From the NCBI RefSeq assembly GCF_900142915.1, contig NZ_FRCM01000001.1, positions 1,178,001 through 1,242,000 on the forward strand: a stretch of 64,000 bases of DNA, read 5' to 3'. Both the position numbers and the translations under genes were made by a program. The notes beneath the pieces are model-generated. The model did no database searches and was not told the origin of the DNA. It was given only the letters and a program-made list of their open reading frames with translations. Position 1 is the stretch's first letter, and every line of letters begins with the position of its first letter. Shown here piece by piece: positions 7,902 to 14,980 of this stretch. This DNA comes from Mucilaginibacter sp. OK098. GTDB lineage: Bacteria; Bacteroidota; Bacteroidia; Sphingobacteriales; Sphingobacteriaceae.

Positions 7902-9065
7902 CTAGTTAACCTCCAACTGATCTTTCGATGGAAACACCGGGAAAGCACCATGTGGTTCGCTTTGGTACCAGAACGCTACTGTTGCCAGGTCATCTTGTAA
8001 AGGCATATACCGGCCATCGTGGTGCCAGCCTAAATCCTGCAGGGTTACTTTAAGGTCTTTTTCAAAACGGATCGGGTCGGCTATGTGCCAGCGGTAAAGA
8101 CCGAAGCGCTGGGCTATTTCGTAGTGCCCGTCTCCTCTTAACACTTGTGGTAAGCCGGTATAAGGGCCGCTAAATTCTGTGTACTCGCTGGTTTCAATAC
8201 CATTGGCATTTTTATGCCTGCTGTCGAAATCATAAGCGCCGTTAAAATAATCTTCAGTGCCGGTACCCGCAATGGTAGGGAATTTAGTATCGCCATCCAT
8301 AAAGAATTTGATCTCACCCTCGCCCCACCAGCCGTTTTTGTTTGAGCCATAAGCTAAATAGGTGCCAACATACTGGCCTTTACCTTTAATGCTGTCAACC
8401 AGAACAAAATCTTTTTTAAATGGCAATGGGTTCACCCTGCGGAATTGCGCATGAAAATAACCGGCATCTTTAGGAATCTCGGTAAGGGTATAATCAACCT
8501 GGTAATAAAGTACCATGTCTTCATCATCAATATTTTCCAGGGTGATCCGGCATTTTTTGCGGAAAGGCATTGGCCAATAACAGTTTAGCCCGCTGCCCGG
8601 ATTAACCACAACTGCCAATGAGGTAACGGGCGCATATTTGCCCCATCCCATGCAAAAGAAATCACCAACCGGCGCTTCAACCGATGGTGTAGTTTCATCA
8701 TCCCAATAAAAACGAATGATAGAATACCGCCAGTTACCTGTCGGCGTCATCCAGATATGTTGAATAGCGCCAGACTCATTTATTTCAGCCACCGTATAAG
8801 TAGTATGCTTTTTAATAACAACACTCGGACTCACTTTCCATCCTTGCCCTAAATCGCGCGAAGGCCCTGCGCCCGTGCCCGTTGTTGCCATACCGCCTTT
8901 ACCTTTTTCCCCGTTAAAATTTTCAGGACTGATAGACCTTGTTCTGGCGTCAGACATCCGGTAAAGATTACCCATATTTACTCCCAATCCGTTGAATTTT
9001 TCCTGCGCTTGTACTGACAAGGAAACCAAAACTCCTGCTAAAACAATTAAAGCTGATCTTTTCAT
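7902..9065 (-). CDS. DUF2961 glycoside hydrolase, GH172 family
   Basis: A 387-residue exported protein; the start MKRSALIVLAGVLVSLSVQAQ is chosen because it gives a clean signal peptide (a longer reading has none). The body has the DUF2961 hallmarks: NLYRMSDARTRSISPENFNGEKGKGG near the N-terminus, HIWMTPTGNWRYSIIRFYWDDETTPSVEAPVGDFF, and GTGTEDYFNGAYDF in the centre. GH172 members form jelly-roll trimers or hexamers, and characterised ones act on fructofuranosides and arabinofuranosides. It is the last gene of the fucose-type operon, 10 bp after the lactonase, so it may release the sugar the operon consumes. The substrate is not deducible. Confidence 0.85.
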   Translation of the reverse strand: MKRSALIVLAGVLVSLSVQAQEKFNGLGVNMGNLYRMSDARTRSISPENFNGEKGKGGMATTGTGAGPSRDLGQGWKVSPSVVIKKHTTYTVAEINESGAIQHIWMTPTGNWRYSIIRFYWDDETTPSVEAPVGDFFCMGWGKYAPVTSLAVVVNPGSGLNCYWPMPFRKKCRITLENIDDEDMVLYYQVDYTLTEIPKDAGYFHAQFRRVNPLPFKKDFVLVDSIKGKGQYVGTYLAYGSNKNGWWGEGEIKFFMDGDTKFPTIAGTGTEDYFNGAYDFDSRHKNANGIETSEYTEFSGPYTGLPQVLRGDGHYEIAQRFGLYRWHIADPIRFEKDLKVTLQDLGWHHDGRYMPLQDDLATVAFWYQSEPHGAFPVFPSKDQLEVN

Positions 9066-9075
9066 CGTTATCAAT

Positions 9076-9909
9076 TTAATCAAGTTTATAAAATTCAATA
9101 GCGTTAAGTCCCCAAAAGCGAGCCTGCTCATCTGCGGATAGTTTAGACACGTAACACTCAACTATCGAGATCATTTTATCATATCCCCCGGCTACATTAC
9201 AAACGGGCCAATCGGAACCAAACATCACCCTATCGGCTCCAAAAGCTTCAAACACTACATCCAGGTAAGGCTCAAAATCACTTATTTTCCAATTATGCCA
9301 GTCGGCTTCAGTTACCATGCCTGATATTTTGCACCAAACATTTTCATGCTGGGCTATTATCTTCATGTTATTTTCCCACTTGTCTATATTGCCATTCTTG
9401 ATATCAGGCTTGGCTATGTGGTCAATAACATAGCGCACTCCCGAAACATTTTTCACAAACTGGTTGGTATAACCCAACTGATCAGGGAAGATCAATATAT
9501 CATAAGCCAGGTCATAATTTTTTAGCGCCGCAATGCCTTTCATAAACTGCGGATTAAGCATATAGGCCCTGTCAGGCTCACCCTGTAAAACGTGGCGGAT
9601 ACCCTTTAACTTTTTAAAACTGCTGTAATGGGCTATGCGCTCCCTTACATGCGGGTCCATAAGGTTAACCCAGCCAACCACACCTTTTATAAAATCATTA
9701 TTTTCTGCAAAGCTCAATAAAAATTCAGTTTCCGCCTCACTTTGATCTGCCTGTACCGCTATACAGCCATCTATATTATGCTTATTTAATATGGGTTCAA
9801 GGTCTTCCGGGTAAAAATCCCGCCTGATTGCAGCCATGGAATCATCAATCCAACTATCCCTAACCGGGTCAAATTTCCAAAAGTGCTGATGAGAATCTAT
9901 TTTTAACAT
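9076..9909 (-). CDS. amidohydrolase, probable L-fuconolactonase
   Basis: A 277-residue COG3618-type metal-dependent hydrolase starting MLKIDSHQHFWKFDP (metal ligands His7, His9) and containing MFGSDWPV near the C-terminus (conserved Asp). This family hydrolyses sugar lactones such as L-fucono-1,5-lactone and L-rhamnono-1,4-lactone. Placement directly downstream of L-fucose dehydrogenase and FucP supports L-fuconolactonase in the oxidative (non-phosphorylated) fucose pathway, giving L-fuconate in the cytoplasm. A 112-bp gap with an inverted repeat separates it from the dehydrogenase, so it may have altered expression relative to the upstream genes. Confidence 0.85.
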   Translation of the reverse strand: MLKIDSHQHFWKFDPVRDSWIDDSMAAIRRDFYPEDLEPILNKHNIDGCIAVQADQSEAETEFLLSFAENNDFIKGVVGWVNLMDPHVRERIAHYSSFKKLKGIRHVLQGEPDRAYMLNPQFMKGIAALKNYDLAYDILIFPDQLGYTNQFVKNVSGVRYVIDHIAKPDIKNGNIDKWENNMKIIAQHENVWCKISGMVTEADWHNWKISDFEPYLDVVFEAFGADRVMFGSDWPVCNVAGGYDKMISIVECYVSKLSADEQARFWGLNAIEFYKLD

Positions 9910-9910
9910 T

Positions 9911-10019
9911 CGTTTAAGTTGATTAAGTTAGATTAGGTTGATTGTGTTGATTAAGTTTTAGCAGGGCCGATAATCATAACTTAATCAACCACTCTCTTAA
10001 TCAACTCAATCAACTAATC
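9911..10019. repeat. TTAATCAAC-word inverted repeat (family A), both arms
   Basis: Left arm 9915-9957 (gttgattaag, gattaggttgatt, gttgattaagtt) and right arm 9980-10018 (cttaatcaacc, cttaatcaac, tcaatcaac) are reverse complementary word runs around a short centre. The element lies inside the fucose operon between the dehydrogenase and lactonase genes. Confidence 0.7.
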
Positions 10020-10021
10020 CT

Positions 10022-10810
10022 TTACGCATTCGCCAAGGCCCTGTCAAGGTGCACATATCCCCCATCAACATATATCAATTGCCCGGTTGTGTGGCTTGAT
10101 CTTTCCGACAATAAAAAAACTGTGGCATTAGCTATTTCTTCGGCAGTGGTCATCCGGCTGCCTAGTGGGATCTTTGATTCAATTTCTTTTAGCTTTTCCT
10201 GTGGATTAGCTAAAGTTTTTATCCAGGTCTCATATAAGGGTGTCCAGCATTCTGCAACAACTATTGCATTAACCCTGATCCCATATTTCAACAGTTCAAC
10301 GGCCCATTCGCGTGTTAAAGCATTCCTGCCGCCATTCGCGGCTGCATAGCCTGATGTATTTCCCTGTCCGGTCTCAGCTGTTTTCGAGGTAATATTCAAT
10401 ATGGCTCCCTTTGATTTTTTTAAAGCAGGCAATGCAAAATGAGCCATCAGGTAATAATGAACCACATTTTTGTGCAACGAAGCCATAAACTGTTCATAAT
10501 TGCCATTTTCAAGACCTACACCATCATTTACGCCTGCATTGTTAACAAGACCTTCAATCCGGCCAAAACGTTGCAAAACTACTGCAATTGCTTTTTCGCA
10601 TGCCGCCGGATCGGTAAGCTCGGCTACAACCTGGTGGACTTTTCCGCCTGCGGCTTCAACTTCGCGTACCGTTATAAGGTTATCTTCTTCACTCCGGCCT
10701 ACAATAACAGGAATAGCGCCTTCAGCAGCTAATACCTTTACTATTCCGGCGCCTATGCCTTTGGCGCCGCCCGTTACTACTATTACTTTATCTGTTAATC
10801 CTAAATTCAT
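10022..10810 (-). CDS. SDR oxidoreductase, probable L-fucose dehydrogenase with Lys-to-Asn change
   Basis: A 262-residue short-chain dehydrogenase. Cofactor motif TGGAKGIG at 13-20, NNAG at 90-93, and the distinctive blocks GLVNNAGVNDGVGLE, SKTAETGQGNTSGY, LTREWAVELL and SSHTTGQLIYVDGGYVHLDRAL. These closely resemble characterised Burkholderia L-fucose dehydrogenase as I remember it. It would oxidise L-fucose to the lactone with NAD(P)+. Oddity: the catalytic Y-x-x-x-K reads Tyr155-Ala-Ala-Ala-Asn159, with codon AAT at the Lys position. All other motifs are intact, so it is either a natural subfamily variant or has altered activity. It lies 18 bp from fucP. Confidence 0.85.
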   Translation of the reverse strand: MNLGLTDKVIVVTGGAKGIGAGIVKVLAAEGAIPVIVGRSEEDNLITVREVEAAGGKVHQVVAELTDPAACEKAIAVVLQRFGRIEGLVNNAGVNDGVGLENGNYEQFMASLHKNVVHYYLMAHFALPALKKSKGAILNITSKTAETGQGNTSGYAAANGGRNALTREWAVELLKYGIRVNAIVVAECWTPLYETWIKTLANPQEKLKEIESKIPLGSRMTTAEEIANATVFLLSERSSHTTGQLIYVDGGYVHLDRALANA

Positions 10811-10828
10811 GTTGTTTAAATTTACTTA

Positions 10829-12106
10829 TCAATGCCCGCTTACAACTTCCAGTTTCTTAACCCTCAAATTCGTTGTCGCGAAATAGAGTATATATGAGAA
10901 ACATACTATTGGCACCAGGTATGCAAATTTGATATTGCTTGCATCCGAAACCAGGCCCATTATTGGTGGAATTGTTGCACCACCCACTATTCCCATTATT
11001 ATTAATGATGATCCAAGCTTAGTTTTTTGCCCAAGGCCTCTGATACTCAGTGAAAATACTGTAGGAAACATTATTGACATAAAAAATGTAACACCCATTA
11101 AGGCGATAACCGTAAATTTGCCATGCAGGAAGAAAATAACGATAAGTAACAATACGTTCATTGTACAATAAAAAGCAAGCAATTTTACCGGGTTTATAAA
11201 TTTCATCAGGAAAGTGCCGCTAAACCTGCCCAGCATAAAGCAAAAGGTTGCTGCAGTAAGGTAGTACGAGGCCGGTTTTTCATCAAGGCCGGCTACGCGC
11301 TCTGAATACCTGATAAAAAAGCCAAGGATCCCTGCCTGGGCGCCAACGTAAAAGAACTGTGCTATAATTCCGTTTCTCAAATTACTGATCTTTAATAACG
11401 ATCCTATTTGCTTTAACAGCGATCCGCTTTCTTCTTCCACCGCCGGCTCGTTTTCATCAACAATTTCCGGCAAAGGAGTTCTGAATATCAGAAAGGCAAC
11501 AACTAATACAACTAAACCTATTATTAAGTAAGGGATCTGAACAGATGATGCCTCTTTATTCAGATAGCTATTTAATTGTTCGGACGACATGGCAGCCTCC
11601 TGCGATTTTGTTAAAGTTTTACCTGATAAAATAAAAACGCCACCGGCTAAAGGCCCAAGTGTGGCAGCCAAACCATTAAATGATTGGGAGAAATTTATCC
11701 GCCAGGTTGCTGTTTCGGGATCACCGAGTACAGTTATATATGGGTTTGCAGCGGTTTCTAAAAATGCCGCGCCACTAAAAACAATAAATAATGCTGATAA
11801 AAAGAACGCGTAACTTCTTACTGCGGCAGCCGGGAAGAATAAAAAGGCGCCGGCTGCAAAAAGCACCAATCCTAATAAGATCCCGCCTTTATAACCATAA
11901 CGGTGCATAAAACGGGCAGCGGGAATTGGTAAAAGGAAATAAGCGAAGTATGATGCGGAATCAACCAGTGATGATTGAAAATCGGTTAGCTGGCAGGCTT
12001 TTTTTAAATGCGCTATTAATATGGGGTTAAGGTTTAGTGCAAATCCCCATATAAAAAACAGGGACGTAACTAAGGCTAATGCAACAAGTTTTTTATCTTT
12101 TGACAT
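10829..12106 (-). CDS. fucP: L-fucose:H+ symporter, MFS family
   Basis: A 425-residue inner-membrane transporter with about 12 hydrophobic helices. Key FucP features are present: Asp49 in SSLVDSASYFAYFLLPIPA and Glu117 in FLETAANPYITVLGDPE, equivalent to the two acidic residues needed for proton coupling and sugar binding in E. coli FucP. The basic loop RYGYKGGI is typical of the family. It brings L-fucose (or related sugars such as L-galactose or D-arabinose) into the cell for the adjacent dehydrogenase and lactonase. Some Bacteroidota members of this subfamily carry glucose/galactose instead, so context rather than sequence decides the name. Confidence 0.87.
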   Translation of the reverse strand: MSKDKKLVALALVTSLFFIWGFALNLNPILIAHLKKACQLTDFQSSLVDSASYFAYFLLPIPAARFMHRYGYKGGILLGLVLFAAGAFLFFPAAAVRSYAFFLSALFIVFSGAAFLETAANPYITVLGDPETATWRINFSQSFNGLAATLGPLAGGVFILSGKTLTKSQEAAMSSEQLNSYLNKEASSVQIPYLIIGLVVLVVAFLIFRTPLPEIVDENEPAVEEESGSLLKQIGSLLKISNLRNGIIAQFFYVGAQAGILGFFIRYSERVAGLDEKPASYYLTAATFCFMLGRFSGTFLMKFINPVKLLAFYCTMNVLLLIVIFFLHGKFTVIALMGVTFFMSIMFPTVFSLSIRGLGQKTKLGSSLIIMGIVGGATIPPIMGLVSDASNIKFAYLVPIVCFSYILYFATTNLRVKKLEVVSGH

Positions 12107-12153
12107 GAAATTGGTTTAAATTGGTTTATAAATAATTGGCCGGCTGAATATAA

Positions 12154-13386
12154 TTATTTAAATGCAGCTTGTATGTCCTGTAATGATATTCCTAAAGTTT
12201 TTAATGCAATTGTGTTCAATTCTTCCTTATCGCCGGTAAAATGAAAAACGCTGTGATTGTGCGAAAGCTTCTCATTTGGCTTAAGAAAAGCTGCCGGCGA
12301 AACACTTTCAATCTCGTAAAACGGCCCCAATTGTGTTTTATCAGCCAGCGGCCCATCGTTGTAAGCATTAACAGCATCGCCAATAAAGGGATCCCTGTCT
12401 GTCCGCCATTCCTGGTTAAGGTATATTGCTTTGGGGTCGGTATCAAACAGGGTTATTGTTAACACATTATTAGCGGCGTCGTAATTACCAGCCATAGTTT
12501 TTGCCCTTGCCGCCTGCATCCCGAGCTTTCCGCGCGATTTTCCATCAGCCTTAAACAATAAAACACCATTATTATATTTTATCCTGTCTTTCGGGATCTC
12601 GCCAAAATAATCGGTAGTGGCAATCTTTCCTGCGCCATTGTTATACGGAACAACCGTTATTGTTTTGGATGATGGGGTAAACATATCCAAATTCCAGATG
12701 CATGGTGCGCCGGTTTGTTTGTCCCAGGCCTTATCACCAATATTGGTTAAAGTTGTTGTGGTATGAAAAGCAACCGATTTTACCTTACTATCTAGATCAA
12801 TCCCAAGCATTGTTTTAACATCGGCAGGTTCAAGCATTTCAATATCCCTGTTAATTAACAGGTTAAGCGTTGTGCCTGCATAATTGAGCAGTTTTGTTGT
12901 TTTGCTAAGCGATGCCTTTTTATCTGTATTTGAAACAAGCTTCCAGCTTTCGTTATCAATAGCAGCCGGTGTATGCCAGTTTGCAAACTCCATTTTTGTA
13001 CCCGGTTTAAAAAACAGGGAGAATTTGCCACCTTCAGGTCCTAACCACACCCTGTCTTCTCCACCATAGGCATTCATGCGCGGATCTAACTTTTCCTGGT
13101 CGAACGTTTTATAATTTATCCATCCAAAGCTTTTACCGTTTGCACCGTCTGCAGTTGAAGTAAATACCTTTGCCTGGTATTTTGCCGAAACAATTACCTG
13201 CCCATTGCCATCTTTGCTGTTTAAAACAATGACGCTGTCTTTTTTCTTTAAAAAATCGAGATCATAGCCAAATGTGCCCTTTGCATAAGGACTATCAGCA
13301 ACGGCCTGCTTAGGTGCTTTACTTTCCTGGCAGGCGCTTAAACACAAGACTGCCAGGATAATGGATGAATACTTTAAAACGCTCAT
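12154..13386 (-). CDS. DUF6786-type lipoprotein
   Basis: A 410-residue predicted lipoprotein with signal MSVLKYSSIILAVLCLSAC (lipobox LSAC), so exported and lipid-anchored. The mature region is beta-rich with aromatic and Gly residues and contains RMNAYGGEDRVWLGPEGGKFSLFF and TGAPCIWNLDMFTPS. I recognise this as the DUF6786 family, often annotated in Bacteroidota sugar operons. It resembles a carbohydrate mutarotase/sandwich fold, but this is my impression only. It ends 5 bp... upstream of it the FAH gene stop is 5 bp away, so it is surely in the same operon. Its role may be sugar binding or mutarotation outside the inner membrane. Confidence 0.72.
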   Translation of the reverse strand: MSVLKYSSIILAVLCLSACQESKAPKQAVADSPYAKGTFGYDLDFLKKKDSVIVLNSKDGNGQVIVSAKYQAKVFTSTADGANGKSFGWINYKTFDQEKLDPRMNAYGGEDRVWLGPEGGKFSLFFKPGTKMEFANWHTPAAIDNESWKLVSNTDKKASLSKTTKLLNYAGTTLNLLINRDIEMLEPADVKTMLGIDLDSKVKSVAFHTTTTLTNIGDKAWDKQTGAPCIWNLDMFTPSSKTITVVPYNNGAGKIATTDYFGEIPKDRIKYNNGVLLFKADGKSRGKLGMQAARAKTMAGNYDAANNVLTITLFDTDPKAIYLNQEWRTDRDPFIGDAVNAYNDGPLADKTQLGPFYEIESVSPAAFLKPNEKLSHNHSVFHFTGDKEELNTIALKTLGISLQDIQAAFK

Positions 13387-13391
13387 TTAGT

Positions 13392-14255
13392 TTATGGTTT
13401 ATGTTTTGGGTTTAAGGCTATGGTATTTACAAGTGTACCAATTTTATCAATGCTAATCTCCACTTCATCTCCAACCTGTAAGGTAAATTCGCCTGGAGGA
13501 ACCAGGCAGGTGCCTGTCATCAAGTAGCAGCCATAAATAAAATCGCATTCGCTGTATAAATAAGATACCAACTCATCAAATGATCTCTTGATGCGCGATA
13601 CGGTGGTGGCATCATTATAAATAACCTCTCCGTTCCGTTTTATATTCAGCTTTATGGCAGTTTCGCCACCAATATGTGCTGAACTTACATACAGGTAAGG
13701 CCCGATAGCAGCGCTTTTTTCGTAGATCTTCGCCTGCGGCAGATAAAGGGCATTTTCGCCTTCAATGCTCCTGCTGCTCATATCATTACCGATAGAATAA
13801 CCCTGGATAATACCTTTTGAATTAATGAATAGTGTAAGTTCTGGTTCAGGCACATTCCAGGCGGAATCTTTGCGAATATAAACCTGCTGACCATGCCCTG
13901 CAACCCGTGAGGCAGCAGCCTTAAAAAACAACTCAGGCCGTTCGGCATCATAAACTTTATCATACAAACTTGCAGCTCCCGAGCTTTGCGACTCCTCCAT
14001 CCGCGCATTCCTGCTTTTTAAGTAGGTAACACCTGCCGCCCAAACTTCCTGCCGACTTATGGGCGGTAAAATCGCGTCAATAGTCAGCCACTCTAGTTTT
14101 TCAGCACTGGTTAATTGTTTTGCTGATTTTGTTTTGGACGCTAAATAGCCTTCCAGGTCGTTCCTGTTTACCAGTAAGTCCCATGGCTCATCAATAATAA
14201 ATACAGCTTCATTATACTCAAGCAGAATGCCTTTAATGGTATTGTACAATTTCAT
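13392..14255 (-). CDS. fumarylacetoacetate hydrolase-family enzyme of the sugar operon
   Basis: 287 residues; the ATG at 14255 is used (an in-frame TTG two codons earlier is less likely). FAH-fold marks are the metal-binding acids in NVPEPELTLF and SIGNDMSSRSIEGENALYLPQAK, and the family loop FIYGCYLMTGTCLVPPGEF. The N-terminal stretch WAAGVTYLKSRNARMEES and YDKVYDAERPELFFKA resembles 2-keto-3-deoxy-sugar-acid dehydratases of this superfamily (KdaD-like). The alternative is 2,4-diketo-3-deoxy-L-fuconate hydrolase. It heads the operon and would act late in fuconate breakdown. The exact reaction cannot be set from sequence. Confidence 0.8.
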   Translation of the reverse strand: MKLYNTIKGILLEYNEAVFIIDEPWDLLVNRNDLEGYLASKTKSAKQLTSAEKLEWLTIDAILPPISRQEVWAAGVTYLKSRNARMEESQSSGAASLYDKVYDAERPELFFKAAASRVAGHGQQVYIRKDSAWNVPEPELTLFINSKGIIQGYSIGNDMSSRSIEGENALYLPQAKIYEKSAAIGPYLYVSSAHIGGETAIKLNIKRNGEVIYNDATTVSRIKRSFDELVSYLYSECDFIYGCYLMTGTCLVPPGEFTLQVGDEVEISIDKIGTLVNTIALNPKHKP

Positions 14256-14394
14256 GATCAAGTTTAAAGAAAATTTTCTTTAAATGTACACTGTACAGTA
14301 TTTAATTAGTTGGCAGTTTTTAGTTGGCAGTTGGCTTTGGCTATGGAGTCTCCAAAACCTTTCTAATATTAATTTGTAAAAAAACTGTTATAGT

Positions 14395-14949
14395 TTAAAA
14401 CTGGCAGTTGGCTGCCGGTTTAATTCCTTCTTTATCCGTAGTTAAAACAGCTTTTCCATTTTTGTAAGTAACTATCCAGATACTGTCGAAATCATCATCC
14501 GGCCATTGTATGCCTTTAGCTTTTACACCTAATGCCTTTATTATACCATGCAGGGCATTATGTTCCCAAACTACCAGTATGGTTCCCGTTTGTGCTTCAA
14601 TAGCACTAGCTAACGGCGCATAATCTTCTACTTCATATTTAGAATTGATGGCTACAGTATACTTTATAGCCAGCGGACTTGCGGTTTGAAACATTCTTGA
14701 ATGTGAAGTTGATTTTTTCGCATCAAGTGTAGGCACATATATAGTTTTAGGAACACCAAATTTACCTACCAACACTTTGGGGATCTGTAATGCCCGGTTT
14801 AACCCCTGGCAATTTAAGTTATCACCGTCTGTTTCTTTCTCCCCATGCCTAACCAAAACAATTTTCAAACTTCCGGACTGGGCTTTTGCTGTTGAATAGA
14901 TCCCTTCCGTTATAAAAATTAATGCGATTATTAAAATAAGTTTCTTCAT
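14395..14949 (-). CDS. secreted histidine phosphatase-family protein
   Basis: A 184-residue exported protein (signal MKKLILIIALIFITEGIYSTAKAQ) with the phosphoglycerate-mutase-like signature LVRHGEK at residues 32-38. The catalytic His is in RHGE, and a second His lies near VWEHNALHGIIKALG. It is short compared with full phosphatases and belongs to the SixA-like small branch. The substrate is unknown; it is probably a periplasmic phosphatase. It is transcribed toward the fucose operon but lies 139 bp upstream, and is 31 bp downstream of the molybdoenzyme gene, so read-through from either is possible. Confidence 0.8.
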   Translation of the reverse strand: MKKLILIIALIFITEGIYSTAKAQSGSLKIVLVRHGEKETDGDNLNCQGLNRALQIPKVLVGKFGVPKTIYVPTLDAKKSTSHSRMFQTASPLAIKYTVAINSKYEVEDYAPLASAIEAQTGTILVVWEHNALHGIIKALGVKAKGIQWPDDDFDSIWIVTYKNGKAVLTTDKEGIKPAANCQF

Positions 14950-14980
14950 AATTACTTTTGTTAAAAGGTAAAGGTTGTTG

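Noticed and set aside
7902..14255. Rhamnose rather than fucose operon
   Set aside because: COG3618 lactonases serve both, but FucP and the L-fucose dehydrogenase blocks favour fucose; no rhamnose-specific gene is present.
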